Notes: generated by a model not told the origin, from the sequence alone. A stretch of 36,504 bases of DNA from Rikenellaceae bacterium UBA1749 (GCA_002315675.1 DCHP01000006.1:1-36504), one strand, 5' to 3'. Positions 24,261 to 33,523 are shown, counted from the first letter of the stretch. Program-made: numbers and translations.

Positions 24261-25559
24261 TTAATGGATAATTGCTTGAACATTTGCATAGAGATCGTAA
24301 TCTGAAACAGAAGTGACCTGACAGTCGTAGAATTTCCCTTTTCTTAGAATCCTTGATGAAGATATATACACCACCCCATCGACTTCAGGAGAATCCCATT
24401 GAGTACGTCCGATATAGTAATCACCTTCTTTCTCATCTACAATAACCCTAACTGTCTGCCCTTTGAACTTATCAAGATTTGCAGATGAAATACTACTCTG
24501 GATCGACATAATACGATCCACTCTCTGAAGTTTCACTTCCTGAGGCACATCATCATTCAACTGCCTTGCCGAATAAGTTCCTTCTTCCTCCGAATATGGG
24601 AATACACCAAGTTTGTCAAACTTTGAGTAACGCACGAAATCCTCAAGTTCTTCAAAGTCTTTTTCCGTCTCTCCAGGATAGCCTACAAGCAGTGTAGTAC
24701 GAAGAGCGAGATCAGGAACCCTTTTTCTAAGTTCATCAACAAGAGCATATGTCTGTTTCTTTGTTATTCTCCTTTTCATTGAGGAAAGCATGTTGTCGGA
24801 AATATGTTGGAAAGGCAAATCAAGGTAATGGCATACCTTGGAATTTGATACCATTACATCCATAATCTCAATAGGGAAATCTGCCGGATATCCATAATGA
24901 AGTCTGATCCATTCAATGCCCTCAACTTCAGACAGCCTGTTGACCAGTTCCGGAAGCATGCGTTTTCCATAAATATCAAGACCATAGTATGTAATATCCT
25001 GAGCTATCAGAATGAGTTCCCTGACACCAAGTTTTGCAAGATACTTTGTTTCCTCGACAAGCGTTTCAATATCAGTACTCTTATACCGGCCCCTTATTAA
25101 CGGAATCGCACAATATCCGCACATCCAGTTGCACCCTTCCGCAATTTTAAGATACGCATAATGCCTTGGATTTGTCAGAACCCTTTCAAGACCGGAATAC
25201 GATTCAGCACCAAGTTCCCGCACGATATCAGGAAGATTATCAACCCCGAAATATGTATCAACCTCGGGAATTTCGTTTCTCAATTCATCGGCATAACGTT
25301 GGGACAGACACCCGAAAACATACAACTTTTCTATTTTACCGGCATGTTTCATCCTGGCTGCGCTCAATATTGTTTCGACAGCCTCCTGCTTGGCATCCAG
25401 AATAAATCCGCACGTATTGATTACAACAATGTCCGCAGATCTATCTTCGTCAAAACGGATATCATATAAATCCTTGAGTGAACCAAGGAGATGTTCGCTG
25501 TCAACTTTGTTTTTGGCGCAACCCAAAGTGATCAGGTTAAGTGTCTTTTTCTTGTCCAT
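24261..25559 (-). CDS. rimO: Ribosomal protein S12 methylthiotransferase
   Basis: RimO adds a methylthio group to a conserved aspartate of ribosomal protein S12. The 432-residue protein has the N-terminal UPF0004 domain with Cys14 (LGCAKNKVDSE), Cys50 (VINTCGF) and Cys84 (FGCLSQRY) for the auxiliary Fe-S cluster. The radical-SAM motif is Cys143, Cys147, Cys150 (EGCNWMCGYC). A C-terminal TRAM domain follows (about 365-432). LGCAKNKVDSE and the C-terminus fit RimO rather than MiaB. A stable hairpin lies 11 bases before its ATG. Confidence 0.95.
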   Translation of the reverse strand: MDKKKTLNLITLGCAKNKVDSEHLLGSLKDLYDIRFDEDRSADIVVINTCGFILDAKQEAVETILSAARMKHAGKIEKLYVFGCLSQRYADELRNEIPEVDTYFGVDNLPDIVRELGAESYSGLERVLTNPRHYAYLKIAEGCNWMCGYCAIPLIRGRYKSTDIETLVEETKYLAKLGVRELILIAQDITYYGLDIYGKRMLPELVNRLSEVEGIEWIRLHYGYPADFPIEIMDVMVSNSKVCHYLDLPFQHISDNMLSSMKRRITKKQTYALVDELRKRVPDLALRTTLLVGYPGETEKDFEELEDFVRYSKFDKLGVFPYSEEEGTYSARQLNDDVPQEVKLQRVDRIMSIQSSISSANLDKFKGQTVRVIVDEKEGDYYIGRTQWDSPEVDGVVYISSSRILRKGKFYDCQVTSVSDYDLYANVQAIIH

Positions 25560-25570
25560 TGCATGAAATG

Positions 25571-25604
25571 ACGTCCCTACTTAGCATAGCATAAGCAGGG
25601 ACGT
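25571..25604 (-). other. Stable hairpin between fumarase and rimO
   Basis: A 13-base stem with one G-U pair (on the minus strand ACGTCCCTGCTTA/TAAGTAGGGACGT; plus 25571-25583 and 25592-25604) with an 8-base loop. It lies 34 bases after the fumarase stop and 11 bases before the rimO ATG. No T-run follows on the minus strand, so it may be an RNA-stabilising or attenuating element rather than a full terminator. Confidence 0.7.
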
Positions 25605-25638
25605 AATTTATTGATTTACTATTATTTACTAAACAATA

Positions 25639-27252
25639 CTAGTGCTGGAATGCAGCAAAGAAGTCATTTCCCTTATCATCAACAATAATGAATGCTGGGA
25701 AATTCTCAACATATATCTTTCTCACTGCTTCCATACCAAGTTCTGGGAAATCCACAACTTCCACACTCTTGATTGAGCGTTTAGCTAAAACTGCTGCTGG
25801 ACCGCCAATTGAGCCAAGATAGAAACCTCCATGTTTCTGGCATGCATCCGTTACAGCCTTACTACGATTACCCTTTGCCACCATAATGAGAGAACCGCCC
25901 ATTGACTGGAAGAGGTCAACATATGGATCCATACGGCCTGCAGTAGTCGGGCCAAAACTACCAGAGGCCATTCCCTTTGGAGTCTTTGCTGGACCGGCAT
26001 AATAAATTGGGTGATTCTTGAAATAATCAGGCATTGGTTTGCCGGACTCTATTATTTTCTTGATTTCAGCATGTGCTATATCCCTTGCAACAATCAGTGT
26101 TCCCTTGATGTTGAGTCTTGTCTTGATAGGATATTTTGTAAGTTCCGCACGTACTGCATCCATGCCCTTGTCAAGATCAATTTCCACTGCAGGAGCCATA
26201 GATGGAGCTTTTTCTGGAAGGAACTGAGCAGGATTCTTTTCAAGTTTTTCAAGGAAAATACCATCTTCTGTAATCTTTGCCCTTATGTTTCTGTCTGCAG
26301 AACAACTTACTCCTATACCAACTGGACAACTTGCCGCATGACGTGGCAGACGGATAACCCTTACATCATGAACAAAATACTTACCTCCAAACTGAGCACC
26401 AATTGTACTTTCCTGGCATATCTTAAGAACCTTGGCTTCCCATTCCAGATCACGGAAAGCCCGCCCGCCTTCATTACCTGACGTTGGCAGATTATCATAA
26501 TAGTGGGTAGACGCTTTCTTTACCACTGTGAGGTTGGCTTCAGCAGATGTACCTCCTATTACAAGTGCAAGGTGATAAGGTGGACATGCTGATGTTCCAA
26601 GATCCTTTATATGTTCTTTAATGAACTTTGTTAGATTCTCTTCAGTAAGAAGCGCCTTTGTCTGCTGATACAAGAATGATTTGTTGGCAGATCCACCACC
26701 TTTTGTTACAAACAGGAACTCATATTCCATACCTTGGGATGCATGAATATCAATCTGGGCAGGGAGATTACAGCCACTGTTCTTTTCTTCCAGCATTGAG
26801 AAAGGAACAACTTGAGAATATCTTAAATTACGTTCAGCATAAGTCTCAAAAACACCTTTTGAAAGGTACTCTGCATCATTTACTCCGGTATACACATCCT
26901 CACCCTTTTCCGCATGGACAATGGCAGTACCTGTATCCTGACAGGTAGGAAGTTCACCCTCAGCTGCTACACACTGATTCATCAGCATGGTATATGCAAC
27001 AAAACGGTCATTGTCTGTTGCTTCCGGATCTTCAAGAATGTTACGGAGTTGTTGAAGATGTGAATGACGTAAATAGAATGAAACATCTGAAAAAGCTTCT
27101 TTTGATAGAAGTTCCAGTCCTTTTGGATCAATATTTAGGATTCTTCTTCCTGAAGGTAGAGTTTCTACCTTGACATAATCCTTTGTAAGCAGACGATACT
27201 CAGTAGTATCCGCTGACATCTCAAATGGTGCTTGATATTTAAATTCAGCCAT
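25639..27252 (-). CDS. fumA: Fumarate hydratase, class I (Fe-S)
   Basis: Interconverts fumarate and malate with a 4Fe-4S cluster. The 537-residue single-chain protein combines both class I domains. Cluster cysteines are Cys104 (LPTCQDTGTA), Cys223 (TSACPPYH) and Cys317 (GVSCSADR), each one position from the E. coli FumA cysteines as I remember them. Other marks: KNSGCNLPAQ, KGGGSANKSFLYQ and the C-terminal KTPKGMASGSFGPTTAGRMDPYVD. In anaerobic Bacteroidales it works in the reductive branch to succinate/propionate. It follows the GH31-like gene by 8 bases, so both sit in the serS-led unit. Tartrate dehydratase is a related alternative but less likely at this length. Confidence 0.94.
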   Translation of the reverse strand: MAEFKYQAPFEMSADTTEYRLLTKDYVKVETLPSGRRILNIDPKGLELLSKEAFSDVSFYLRHSHLQQLRNILEDPEATDNDRFVAYTMLMNQCVAAEGELPTCQDTGTAIVHAEKGEDVYTGVNDAEYLSKGVFETYAERNLRYSQVVPFSMLEEKNSGCNLPAQIDIHASQGMEYEFLFVTKGGGSANKSFLYQQTKALLTEENLTKFIKEHIKDLGTSACPPYHLALVIGGTSAEANLTVVKKASTHYYDNLPTSGNEGGRAFRDLEWEAKVLKICQESTIGAQFGGKYFVHDVRVIRLPRHAASCPVGIGVSCSADRNIRAKITEDGIFLEKLEKNPAQFLPEKAPSMAPAVEIDLDKGMDAVRAELTKYPIKTRLNIKGTLIVARDIAHAEIKKIIESGKPMPDYFKNHPIYYAGPAKTPKGMASGSFGPTTAGRMDPYVDLFQSMGGSLIMVAKGNRSKAVTDACQKHGGFYLGSIGGPAAVLAKRSIKSVEVVDFPELGMEAVRKIYVENFPAFIIVDDKGNDFFAAFQH

Positions 27253-27260
27253 GATTTATA

Positions 27261-28823
27261 TTATTTTGTTTTGATATCTTTTGATGCCTTGAAATAAAGA
27301 TTTCTGGACAGTGGCACATTAACCTTGATAACAGCAGGTCCCTTGAATTTCTTTCCCTGGTCATCAATCCATGTTCCGGCAGGCAGTCTGACTGTTCGTG
27401 AATTATCTGAAGAGGTTATCGGAGCTACAAGGTATCTGTTACCAAGCATAAACTGGTCTGTACAATCGTAAAAGCCTTTATTAGGGAAAACATATTCCAT
27501 AGACCTGATGATTGGCTCGCCTGTAGTAGCAGCAGATTGCACAAGTTCAGTGATATAAGGCAAAAGAGTGCCATGAAGATTCTGGGCGCTTTTAACCATT
27601 TCTGCCATATCCGCAGGCAAAACCTTCCAGACTGGCATTGAAAACTGCATGGAAGGGAGAAACGCCTGAAGTTGCGCCTGACGTACAATCAGATTATTGT
27701 CTACATCTTGAATCTTTTCTGCAAATCCACCACCTACTACATCTGGAACAACAAACGGATATCCGCATAATCCAGCATTCAAAGCTTCTGAAATAGTTGA
27801 TTTCATCGCCTCCCAGTTATGACCATTGTACTCAAGCAATCCGACAATCGATGAATAATTCTGAGATTTGTATGACTCGTGTATCTGACTGAGCGGATAC
27901 TTCATTGCAAGTTCAGTCCACGGTTTAAGTCTACTCAGATATTCCTGCTGGGAAGAAAATCTGCAGGCACCCATATAATCAAATTTAAAACCATCTACTG
28001 CGTATTCACTTACCAGGGCCTCAAGTTTATTTCTGACATATGAAATTGATTCTTCATTGGACAAATCAAGAACAGCACTCATTCCGCCGTACCATTCTAC
28101 GATTTTAACTGAACCATCCGCATTCTTTTCCAGCATACCAGAATTTCTGAAATCAATGAATTCCAGACAATCAAGGGAGACAAGAGGAGAGACTTGAAGC
28201 ATAACCTTGAAACCCTTTAAGTGGAGAAAAGAGACCAGAGCTTTCGGATCATTGAAACGCTGTATGTTAAATTCAAATGAACCGCTATGATTCTGCCACC
28301 CATTGTCAATGACAATGATACCTGGCTTCAGAGATGAAGCCAAAATACTATTAGCGTATTCCTCCACTTGAGACTGGGACAATGACGTACCCATTCCCAC
28401 CCATGTATTATATGATGGCGAATTGAAAACCATCATATCAGGCACCTTGCCATCAGGCTTGAATAGTTTTGATATTGCTATCAGATAGGACTGCCTAAGT
28501 GTTTTACCAGCAGTAGAAAGTTGAACTCCACCATCGAAAGTAATTTCTGATGGATTTGAAAATACAGAAATTGGAGTTCCGGCAACAAGATATCTTCCCT
28601 TGTTTGACACCATAACTGGAGACGAAAGATTCCACCTGATAGAATCCGATACGGAATAGTTATGGGAGATATTGCTACCGATAGGCATTATCCTTCCATA
28701 ACTTGATGAAATACCCCAGAAATATTCCCCACCTATACAATCAACTTTCTGAGCTGAAACATACGAAATCCCCAGCGACAGGATGGCCGCTAGGGATAAA
28801 ATTCTATTTGTTATTGTCTTCAA
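27261..28823 (-). CDS. Exported GH31-like alpha-glycosidase family protein
   Basis: A 520-residue protein with a signal peptide (residues 1-24), an N-terminal beta domain, a TIM barrel and a C-terminal beta domain. Barrel landmarks of GH31: PGIIVIDNGWQ (167-177), FKVMLQVSPLVS, AVLDLSNEES, AVDGFKFDYMGA with predicted nucleophile Asp282, and GLCGYPFVVPDVVGG (351-365). The usual acid/base Asp (WxGD motif, about five residues before a conserved Trp) is not seen; Tyr332 occupies the place (LLEYNGHNW). It starts at a TTG whose bases overlap the serS stop (TTGA); an in-frame stop lies two codons upstream, so no other start is possible before the signal sequence. Substrate unknown. Confidence 0.82.
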   Translation of the reverse strand: MKTITNRILSLAAILSLGISYVSAQKVDCIGGEYFWGISSSYGRIMPIGSNISHNYSVSDSIRWNLSSPVMVSNKGRYLVAGTPISVFSNPSEITFDGGVQLSTAGKTLRQSYLIAISKLFKPDGKVPDMMVFNSPSYNTWVGMGTSLSQSQVEEYANSILASSLKPGIIVIDNGWQNHSGSFEFNIQRFNDPKALVSFLHLKGFKVMLQVSPLVSLDCLEFIDFRNSGMLEKNADGSVKIVEWYGGMSAVLDLSNEESISYVRNKLEALVSEYAVDGFKFDYMGACRFSSQQEYLSRLKPWTELAMKYPLSQIHESYKSQNYSSIVGLLEYNGHNWEAMKSTISEALNAGLCGYPFVVPDVVGGGFAEKIQDVDNNLIVRQAQLQAFLPSMQFSMPVWKVLPADMAEMVKSAQNLHGTLLPYITELVQSAATTGEPIIRSMEYVFPNKGFYDCTDQFMLGNRYLVAPITSSDNSRTVRLPAGTWIDDQGKKFKGPAVIKVNVPLSRNLYFKASKDIKTK

Positions 28824-30088
28824 ATCTTATCAAATCCTGTATATGGACGTAATACTTCAGGTATAATAATACCATCTTCGGTCTGATTGTTCTCCAGCAA
28901 GGCAGCTACTATTCTAGGAAGAGCCAGGGAGCTACCGTTTAGTGTGTGACAAAGTTCCGTTTTCTTATCTGAATTACGGTATCTGACTTTCAGTCTGTTC
29001 GCCTGGAATGTCTCAAAATTTGAAACACTTGAAACTTCCAGCCATCTCTTTTGCGCTGCACTGAAAACTTCGAAATCATATGTCAATGCAGAAGTGAAAC
29101 TCATATCACCACCACAAAGACGTAGTATTCTATAAGGAAGTCCCAATGATTTTACAAGACCTTCCACATGATCGACCATTTCCTGAAGTCTATCGTAACT
29201 TCCAACCGGATTTGCAACCTGAACGATTTCCACCTTATCAAACTGATGGAGTCTGTTTAACCCACGAACATCCTTACCATATGAACCTGCTTCACGACGG
29301 AAACATGGTGTATATGCAGTCATCTTCAGAGGAAGATCCTTCTCATCAAGAATGACATCACGTAAAATATTTGTCACAGGCACCTCTGCAGTTGGAACCA
29401 TATAGAAATTATCAACCTCAGCATGATACATCTGTCCCTCTTTATCTGGCAACTGTCCGGTAGCAAAACCACTGGCTTCATTAACCATAATTGGAGGAAG
29501 TATTTCCTGATATCCGGCAGCTGTATTATAATCAACGAAATAATTGATCAAAGCTCTTTCCAGACGTGCTCCTTTTCCTTTGTAGACAGGAAAGCCAGCA
29601 CCAGTAAGTTTTACGCCAAGGTCAAAATCAATAATATCATATTTCTTTGCAAGTTCCCAATGAGGAAGTGCATTTTCACCAAGGTCGGGAATTTCTCCAG
29701 ATTGCTTTACATTAAGATTATCTTCAGCGGTCTTACCTTCAGGAACAATTTCAGTAGGTCTATTAGGCAGGGTAACAATTACTTTGTTGAGTTGATCCGT
29801 AGTTTCTGACATCTGAACATCAAGATTCTTTGATTTTTCCTTCAACTCATTAACCTTTGATTTTGCAGCATCAGCTTCAGCCTTTTTACCTTCTTTGAAA
29901 AACTGGCCTATTTGTTTTGACAAGGAGTTTTGTTCAGCCAAAAGACTATCAAGTTCCTGCTGGATAGATTTACGTCTATCATCAAGTTCTTCTATTTTTT
30001 TAATAGTTTCTGTTGCATCTACCCCTTTTTTACGGAGCATCGTCAAAGTGTATTCCTTTTCCTGACGAAGTTGTTTAAGTGTAAGCAT
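28820..30088 (-). CDS. serS: Seryl-tRNA synthetase
   Basis: Charges tRNA-Ser with serine. The 422-residue class II synthetase begins with the long antiparallel coiled-coil tRNA-binding arm (about 25-110, rich in Lys/Glu) and continues with the catalytic core: motif 2 FRREAGSYGKDVRGLNRLHQF and motif 3 NGSSLALPRIVAALLENNQ. The frame extends to 30163, but the ATG at 30088 (MLTLKQLRQEKEY) lies after the promoter and matches the family start. The stop overlaps the TTG start of the GH31-like gene. Confidence 0.96.
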   Translation of the reverse strand: MLTLKQLRQEKEYTLTMLRKKGVDATETIKKIEELDDRRKSIQQELDSLLAEQNSLSKQIGQFFKEGKKAEADAAKSKVNELKEKSKNLDVQMSETTDQLNKVIVTLPNRPTEIVPEGKTAEDNLNVKQSGEIPDLGENALPHWELAKKYDIIDFDLGVKLTGAGFPVYKGKGARLERALINYFVDYNTAAGYQEILPPIMVNEASGFATGQLPDKEGQMYHAEVDNFYMVPTAEVPVTNILRDVILDEKDLPLKMTAYTPCFRREAGSYGKDVRGLNRLHQFDKVEIVQVANPVGSYDRLQEMVDHVEGLVKSLGLPYRILRLCGGDMSFTSALTYDFEVFSAAQKRWLEVSSVSNFETFQANRLKVRYRNSDKKTELCHTLNGSSLALPRIVAALLENNQTEDGIIIPEVLRPYTGFDKI

Positions 30089-30123
30089 ATACTTTCCTTT
30101 ATTAAGACTTTTTTCTTGAACTA

Positions 30124-30158
30124 CAAAGGTAATAATTTGTCTTAAAAAGTTTAACAAA
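30124..30158 (-). promoter_or_regulatory. serS promoter
   Basis: On the minus strand, TTTG (plus 30155-30158), a 23-base spacer and TACCTTTG (plus 30124-30131). The layout and spacing closely resemble the pnp promoter. Predicted start near 30117, leader about 29 bases. It likely drives serS, the GH31-like gene and fumarase. Confidence 0.65.
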
Positions 30159-30289
30159 TGCATACAACAAAAAAAGAACTATTCATAACCCTTATTCAAC
30201 ATGTTGCTTATATACATTTCGGGACCGCAGGACAAAAATGAAGAAGGCTTAGAACGAGTTCAATCAAGATGATGCTTAATAGCAATAAC

Positions 30290-30329
30290 AAGAAAGGTGC
30301 AACATTGAATTCAAAGTCGCACCTTTCTT
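30290..30329 (-). terminator. Terminator after the membrane coiled-coil gene
   Basis: An 11-base-pair perfect stem, AAGAAAGGTGC (30290-30300)/GCACCTTTCTT (30319-30329), starts 16 bases after the stop of the gene at 30346-31287. The loop contains the palindrome TTGAATTCAA. The remaining part of the 182-base gap (30164-30289) shows no gene. Confidence 0.8.
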
Positions 30330-30345
30330 TAAGCAATGACACCTG

Positions 30346-31287
30346 TTATTTTTTGATAATGATATCTGTGGAACCAATCATGAAACCATCCATGTAAACC
30401 ATGATTGTATACTTTCCTGCATCAAATGATTCACCATGACAATAAACTGAAACCGGAAGATCTGAGCCAGTATAATCTACATCACGGGAATCTGTATAAG
30501 GTACTGTCTTTGAATCAATCTGAATTGTCTTATTGGAAGATGATATGATGGCTCCGTTAGGATCAACAATACTTACATAAACAGAGCGCTGTCCTGGATT
30601 AGCCAATTCATTGGCGGCAAGAACGAAACTAACCTCCAGGGTTCTGGTTGATTTGGCATTGTTTGCAGGTTTATTTCGCTTGTTAAGCTGCTTCATCGTA
30701 ATTGCCCTTGCCTTAACGACTGATCCACGATTTACCTTTGTCTGCAATTCAGATGCAGTTTCCTCAGCAGATTCAACTCTTGTCTTGTAATTTGCAAGTT
30801 GTTTACGATACGATATGTTTTCACCTGTAAGTTTCTGATTAACCCTGTTTAGGGAGTCAATCTGACGTACGAATCCCTTCATGGCCGCACGAAGTGTACC
30901 AAGTTCTTTTTCGTATTTCTTTACAACTGAATAACGATAACGTTTCTCTTTAGTCAAGGCCTCCATCAGTGAGTCTGCCTTTCCCCTCTGAACAAGAAGG
31001 TCTTTATTAAGAGAGTCGTTCGTAAAACTCATTTCATTCAAGTCCTCCTGAACTGTACCAAGTTGTGAACGCAAAGTATCCATTTCAACCTTCATCATCT
31101 CGGCATCCCTGTTATCCATACGGACACGGTTCCAGAACAAGAATCCAACTACGATTAGAACAATAATCAAAGCTGCAACTACGATCTTCAAACCTTTGAC
31201 GGTGGAATCGGTTGTTTCTTCATATTCATACTGTTCTCCTTCTGGGTAATAATTACCATTGTAATTGTCTTGTGGCTGATATTCCAT
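30346..31287 (-). CDS. Membrane-anchored coiled-coil protein with C-terminal beta domain
   Basis: Not recognised as a named family. The 313-residue protein has an acidic, Tyr/Asn/Glu-rich cytoplasmic N-terminus (1-30), one membrane helix (34-53), a long coiled coil (about 60-190, with heptad-like runs such as MMKVEMDTLRSQLGTVQEDL), then a beta-rich domain (about 205-313) with TLEVSFVLAANELANPGQRSVYVSIVDPNG. A single helix with a periplasmic coiled coil and globular head suggests an envelope scaffold or sensor partner (inference). It follows the sensor kinase gene by 58 bases; a near-consensus -7 box TACCTTTA lies at plus 31328-31335, so it may have some transcription of its own. A terminator follows it. 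Confidence 0.8.
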   Translation of the reverse strand: MEYQPQDNYNGNYYPEGEQYEYEETTDSTVKGLKIVVAALIIVLIVVGFLFWNRVRMDNRDAEMMKVEMDTLRSQLGTVQEDLNEMSFTNDSLNKDLLVQRGKADSLMEALTKEKRYRYSVVKKYEKELGTLRAAMKGFVRQIDSLNRVNQKLTGENISYRKQLANYKTRVESAEETASELQTKVNRGSVVKARAITMKQLNKRNKPANNAKSTRTLEVSFVLAANELANPGQRSVYVSIVDPNGAIISSSNKTIQIDSKTVPYTDSRDVDYTGSDLPVSVYCHGESFDAGKYTIMVYMDGFMIGSTDIIIKK

Positions 31288-31345
31288 TTCTATTAGTTTT
31301 AATTTATTTTCTATTGATATTGCCTCGTAAAGGTAAAAAATAATT

Positions 31346-32494
31346 TTACATTTTTTTCAATTCTATACGGAAAGTTGTACCTACATTGATTTCGCTGTTA
31401 AGGACATATATCTTTCCATGGTGATATTGATGGATAATACGTTTCGATAGAGACAGGCCTAGTCCCCACCCTCTTGTCTTTGTCGTGTAGCCAGTCGAGA
31501 AAACTCTTTTCCACAACTGCTTGGAAATTCCCTTCCCTGTATCGGAAACATCAATGATTACCATTTTTTCATTTGAGCTCAGTTCCACTTTAAGTTCGCC
31601 CTTGCCGCCCAATGCATCAAGTGCATTCTTCAGAAGATTTTCAACCACCCACTCAACAAGTGTCGGATTAATCAGAGACTGAAGCGGTTCATCAGATAGG
31701 TTGTTAAGTACTATTGACACATTTTTGGGAATACGTGTCCTGAAATAGGATACTACAGAATCTGCAAGATCCGAAAGGTTGTATGGTACATATTCCTTTG
31801 TCTGTGATCCGATCTTAGAGAATCTTTCAACAATCTTCGTAAGCCTTGTTACATCCTTCTGCATTTCGTCAGGGACAGTCTGGTCTATTGGCATTGTACG
31901 CAGGAATTCAACCCAACCGAGAAGAGAACTAGTAGGAGTTCCAAGCTGATGTGCTGTTTCCTTACTCATTCCGACCCAGATTCGGTTCTGTTCATTATCC
32001 CTTGTAGAACGATATGTTATAAATATTAGTCCGATGAATACACCAAATATCAATATCTGGACATAAGGAAACCAATAAAGACTTTTAAGCAATGATGATT
32101 CATCGTAGAAGACCTGAAGAATCGAACCATCATATAATTCAAGAGGAATTGGATCTCTTCCACCTGAAGCCATTTCCTCAAGTTTTTTCCTCAACTTTTC
32201 GGGAGTGTCAACAGTCTTTGGATCCACAGACTGCAACTGGACAACCTGCATAAACTCATCAATGGTAATAGATGGTATAGAAATTGTCCTGTTGGCCATA
32301 TCAAGAAGCCCTTTATTACGTGGATCTGGAGAATTCTGGGCATATACTGCTTTTGCCCATAGCTGAATTTCATCTCTTTCCTTACTTGCCAGTTCCTTTG
32401 CGATGTAATTCGAATAGAACAACGAACCAATCGATATAACAGCACCTACTATTATAAAGATTATTCTTCCTAGGTATTCTCTCGAATATTTCAT
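31346..32494 (-). CDS. Membrane sensor histidine kinase without adjacent regulator
   Basis: A 382-residue kinase. Membrane helices at about 11-30 and 142-161 enclose a periplasmic loop of about 110 residues. There is no HAMP or PAS domain. The phospho-acceptor is His182 in SKETAHQLGTPTSSLLGW. The ATP-binding domain shows the N box (Asn290 in ENLLKNALDA), DTGKGI (318-323) and GWGLGLSLS (342-350). This H-box variant with AHQLGTP is seen in Bacteroidota kinases. No response regulator lies nearby, so the partner is elsewhere. It is fourth in the panC-panD-HAD-kinase-coiled-coil unit, 17 bases after the HAD gene. Confidence 0.9.
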   Translation of the reverse strand: MKYSREYLGRIIFIIVGAVISIGSLFYSNYIAKELASKERDEIQLWAKAVYAQNSPDPRNKGLLDMANRTISIPSITIDEFMQVVQLQSVDPKTVDTPEKLRKKLEEMASGGRDPIPLELYDGSILQVFYDESSLLKSLYWFPYVQILIFGVFIGLIFITYRSTRDNEQNRIWVGMSKETAHQLGTPTSSLLGWVEFLRTMPIDQTVPDEMQKDVTRLTKIVERFSKIGSQTKEYVPYNLSDLADSVVSYFRTRIPKNVSIVLNNLSDEPLQSLINPTLVEWVVENLLKNALDALGGKGELKVELSSNEKMVIIDVSDTGKGISKQLWKRVFSTGYTTKTRGWGLGLSLSKRIIHQYHHGKIYVLNSEINVGTTFRIELKKM

Positions 32495-32511
32495 TATTGC
32501 CAGATAAGGTA

Positions 32512-33153
32512 TTACAATCCGAAAAGTTCAGAAACAGAATCTTTCGGATCAAAATGATACACCTGCATTCCTAATTCCTTCGGAGCCTTGAGGTTTATTA
32601 GATTATCATCAATAAAGATGGTTTCGCCGGCATCAAGATTCTGCTCGGCCAGAACGGTTTCATATATCTCCCTGTCCGGTTTTCTCATATGCATTTCATC
32701 CGAATAGTAAACCTCATCGAAAAGATCCCTAAATTTCAGACCGAAAGGATTCTCCCTGTCAAAGAGATTTTCGAAATATTCATGATGAAGATAATTAGTA
32801 TTGCTCAGAAGAAAGACCTTATGGCCTGATTCACGCAATTTAAGAAGCGGTGCAAATCTGTTGTAATCATAAGGCAAAATGATGGAATTCCAGGCCTTGA
32901 TTAGATCCTCATCCGTTGCTCCTGCTCCATCTGGAGAAATGTTCCTTAATCCATCCAGGAACTCTTCAGTTGAAATAAGTCCCTTCTCATACTTGAGGAA
33001 AACTCCGCTATTGTGTGGATGGATATCGTTGACATCAATAGGACCTACTCCCATACCCAGAAAAGTATTGATTGCATACATAACATCTATGTGAGCAAGC
33101 ACACCACCAAAATCAAAAATGATATTTGCAGGAATCTTTTCTATCGGTTTCAT
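32512..33153 (-). CDS. HAD-superfamily hydrolase (YihX-like)
   Basis: A 213-residue protein with HAD motif I FDFGGVLAHID (nucleophile Asp14), motif II LLSNTN, motif III Lys in HMRKPDREIYE, and motif IV TIFIDDNLIN. At the second position after the nucleophile it has Gly16 in place of the usual acid/base Asp, as in some YihX/haloacid dehalogenase-like members. YihX dephosphorylates glucose-1-phosphate; other members act on sugar phosphates or haloacids. Substrate here unknown. It lies 7 bases after panD, so it may be a phosphatase linked with cofactor metabolism or simply a passenger gene. Confidence 0.87.
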   Translation of the reverse strand: MKPIEKIPANIIFDFGGVLAHIDVMYAINTFLGMGVGPIDVNDIHPHNSGVFLKYEKGLISTEEFLDGLRNISPDGAGATDEDLIKAWNSIILPYDYNRFAPLLKLRESGHKVFLLSNTNYLHHEYFENLFDRENPFGLKFRDLFDEVYYSDEMHMRKPDREIYETVLAEQNLDAGETIFIDDNLINLKAPKELGMQVYHFDPKDSVSELFGL

Positions 33154-33160
33154 AAGTTAC

Positions 33161-33514
33161 TTACTTTATCAGAAGATTTGTTTCAGTATCCGGGAATATT
33201 ACCCAAGGTTTGAATTTCTTGGCCTCTTCGAAGTCCATATGTGCATATGATATAATAATGAGAATATCGTCTACATTGACAAGTCTTGATGCAGCACCAT
33301 TGACGCATATCATTCCGCTACCGCGTTCTCCCTTGATTACATAGGTTTCAAATCTGGCACCATTATTGTTGTCGACCACTGCAACTTTCTCACCTTCAAT
33401 AATGTTAGCAGCATCCATAAGAGCTTCATCAATAGTGATACTACCAACATAATTCAAATCTGCCTGAGTAACCCTTACTCTATGAATCTTAGATTTAAGT
33501 ACTTCTATTATCAT
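33161..33514 (-). CDS. panD: Aspartate 1-decarboxylase proenzyme
   Basis: Makes beta-alanine from aspartate for pantothenate. The 117-residue proenzyme contains the self-cleavage site Gly24-Ser25 in NYVGSITID; Ser25 becomes the pyruvoyl cofactor. Also typical: KSKIHRVRVTQADLNY, NNNGARFETYVIKGERGSG and NGAASRLV. The C-terminus FEEAKKFKPWVIFPD is normal. It lies 9 bases after panC, its pathway partner. Confidence 0.96.
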   Translation of the reverse strand: MIIEVLKSKIHRVRVTQADLNYVGSITIDEALMDAANIIEGEKVAVVDNNNGARFETYVIKGERGSGMICVNGAASRLVNVDDILIIISYAHMDFEEAKKFKPWVIFPDTETNLLIK

Positions 33515-33523
33515 GACAAAGTT

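Noticed and set aside
26011..26481. 156-codon open frame on the plus strand across the fumarase gene
   Set aside because: It is antisense to a clear, well-conserved fumarase; the protein is Cys/Phe/Trp-rich without motifs, as expected of a shadow frame.
20568..28823. Polysaccharide utilisation locus
   Set aside because: DUF1080, GH2 and GH31-like genes are present, but no SusC/SusD, no hybrid two-component or anti-sigma regulator, and the genes lie among housekeeping genes on different strands.
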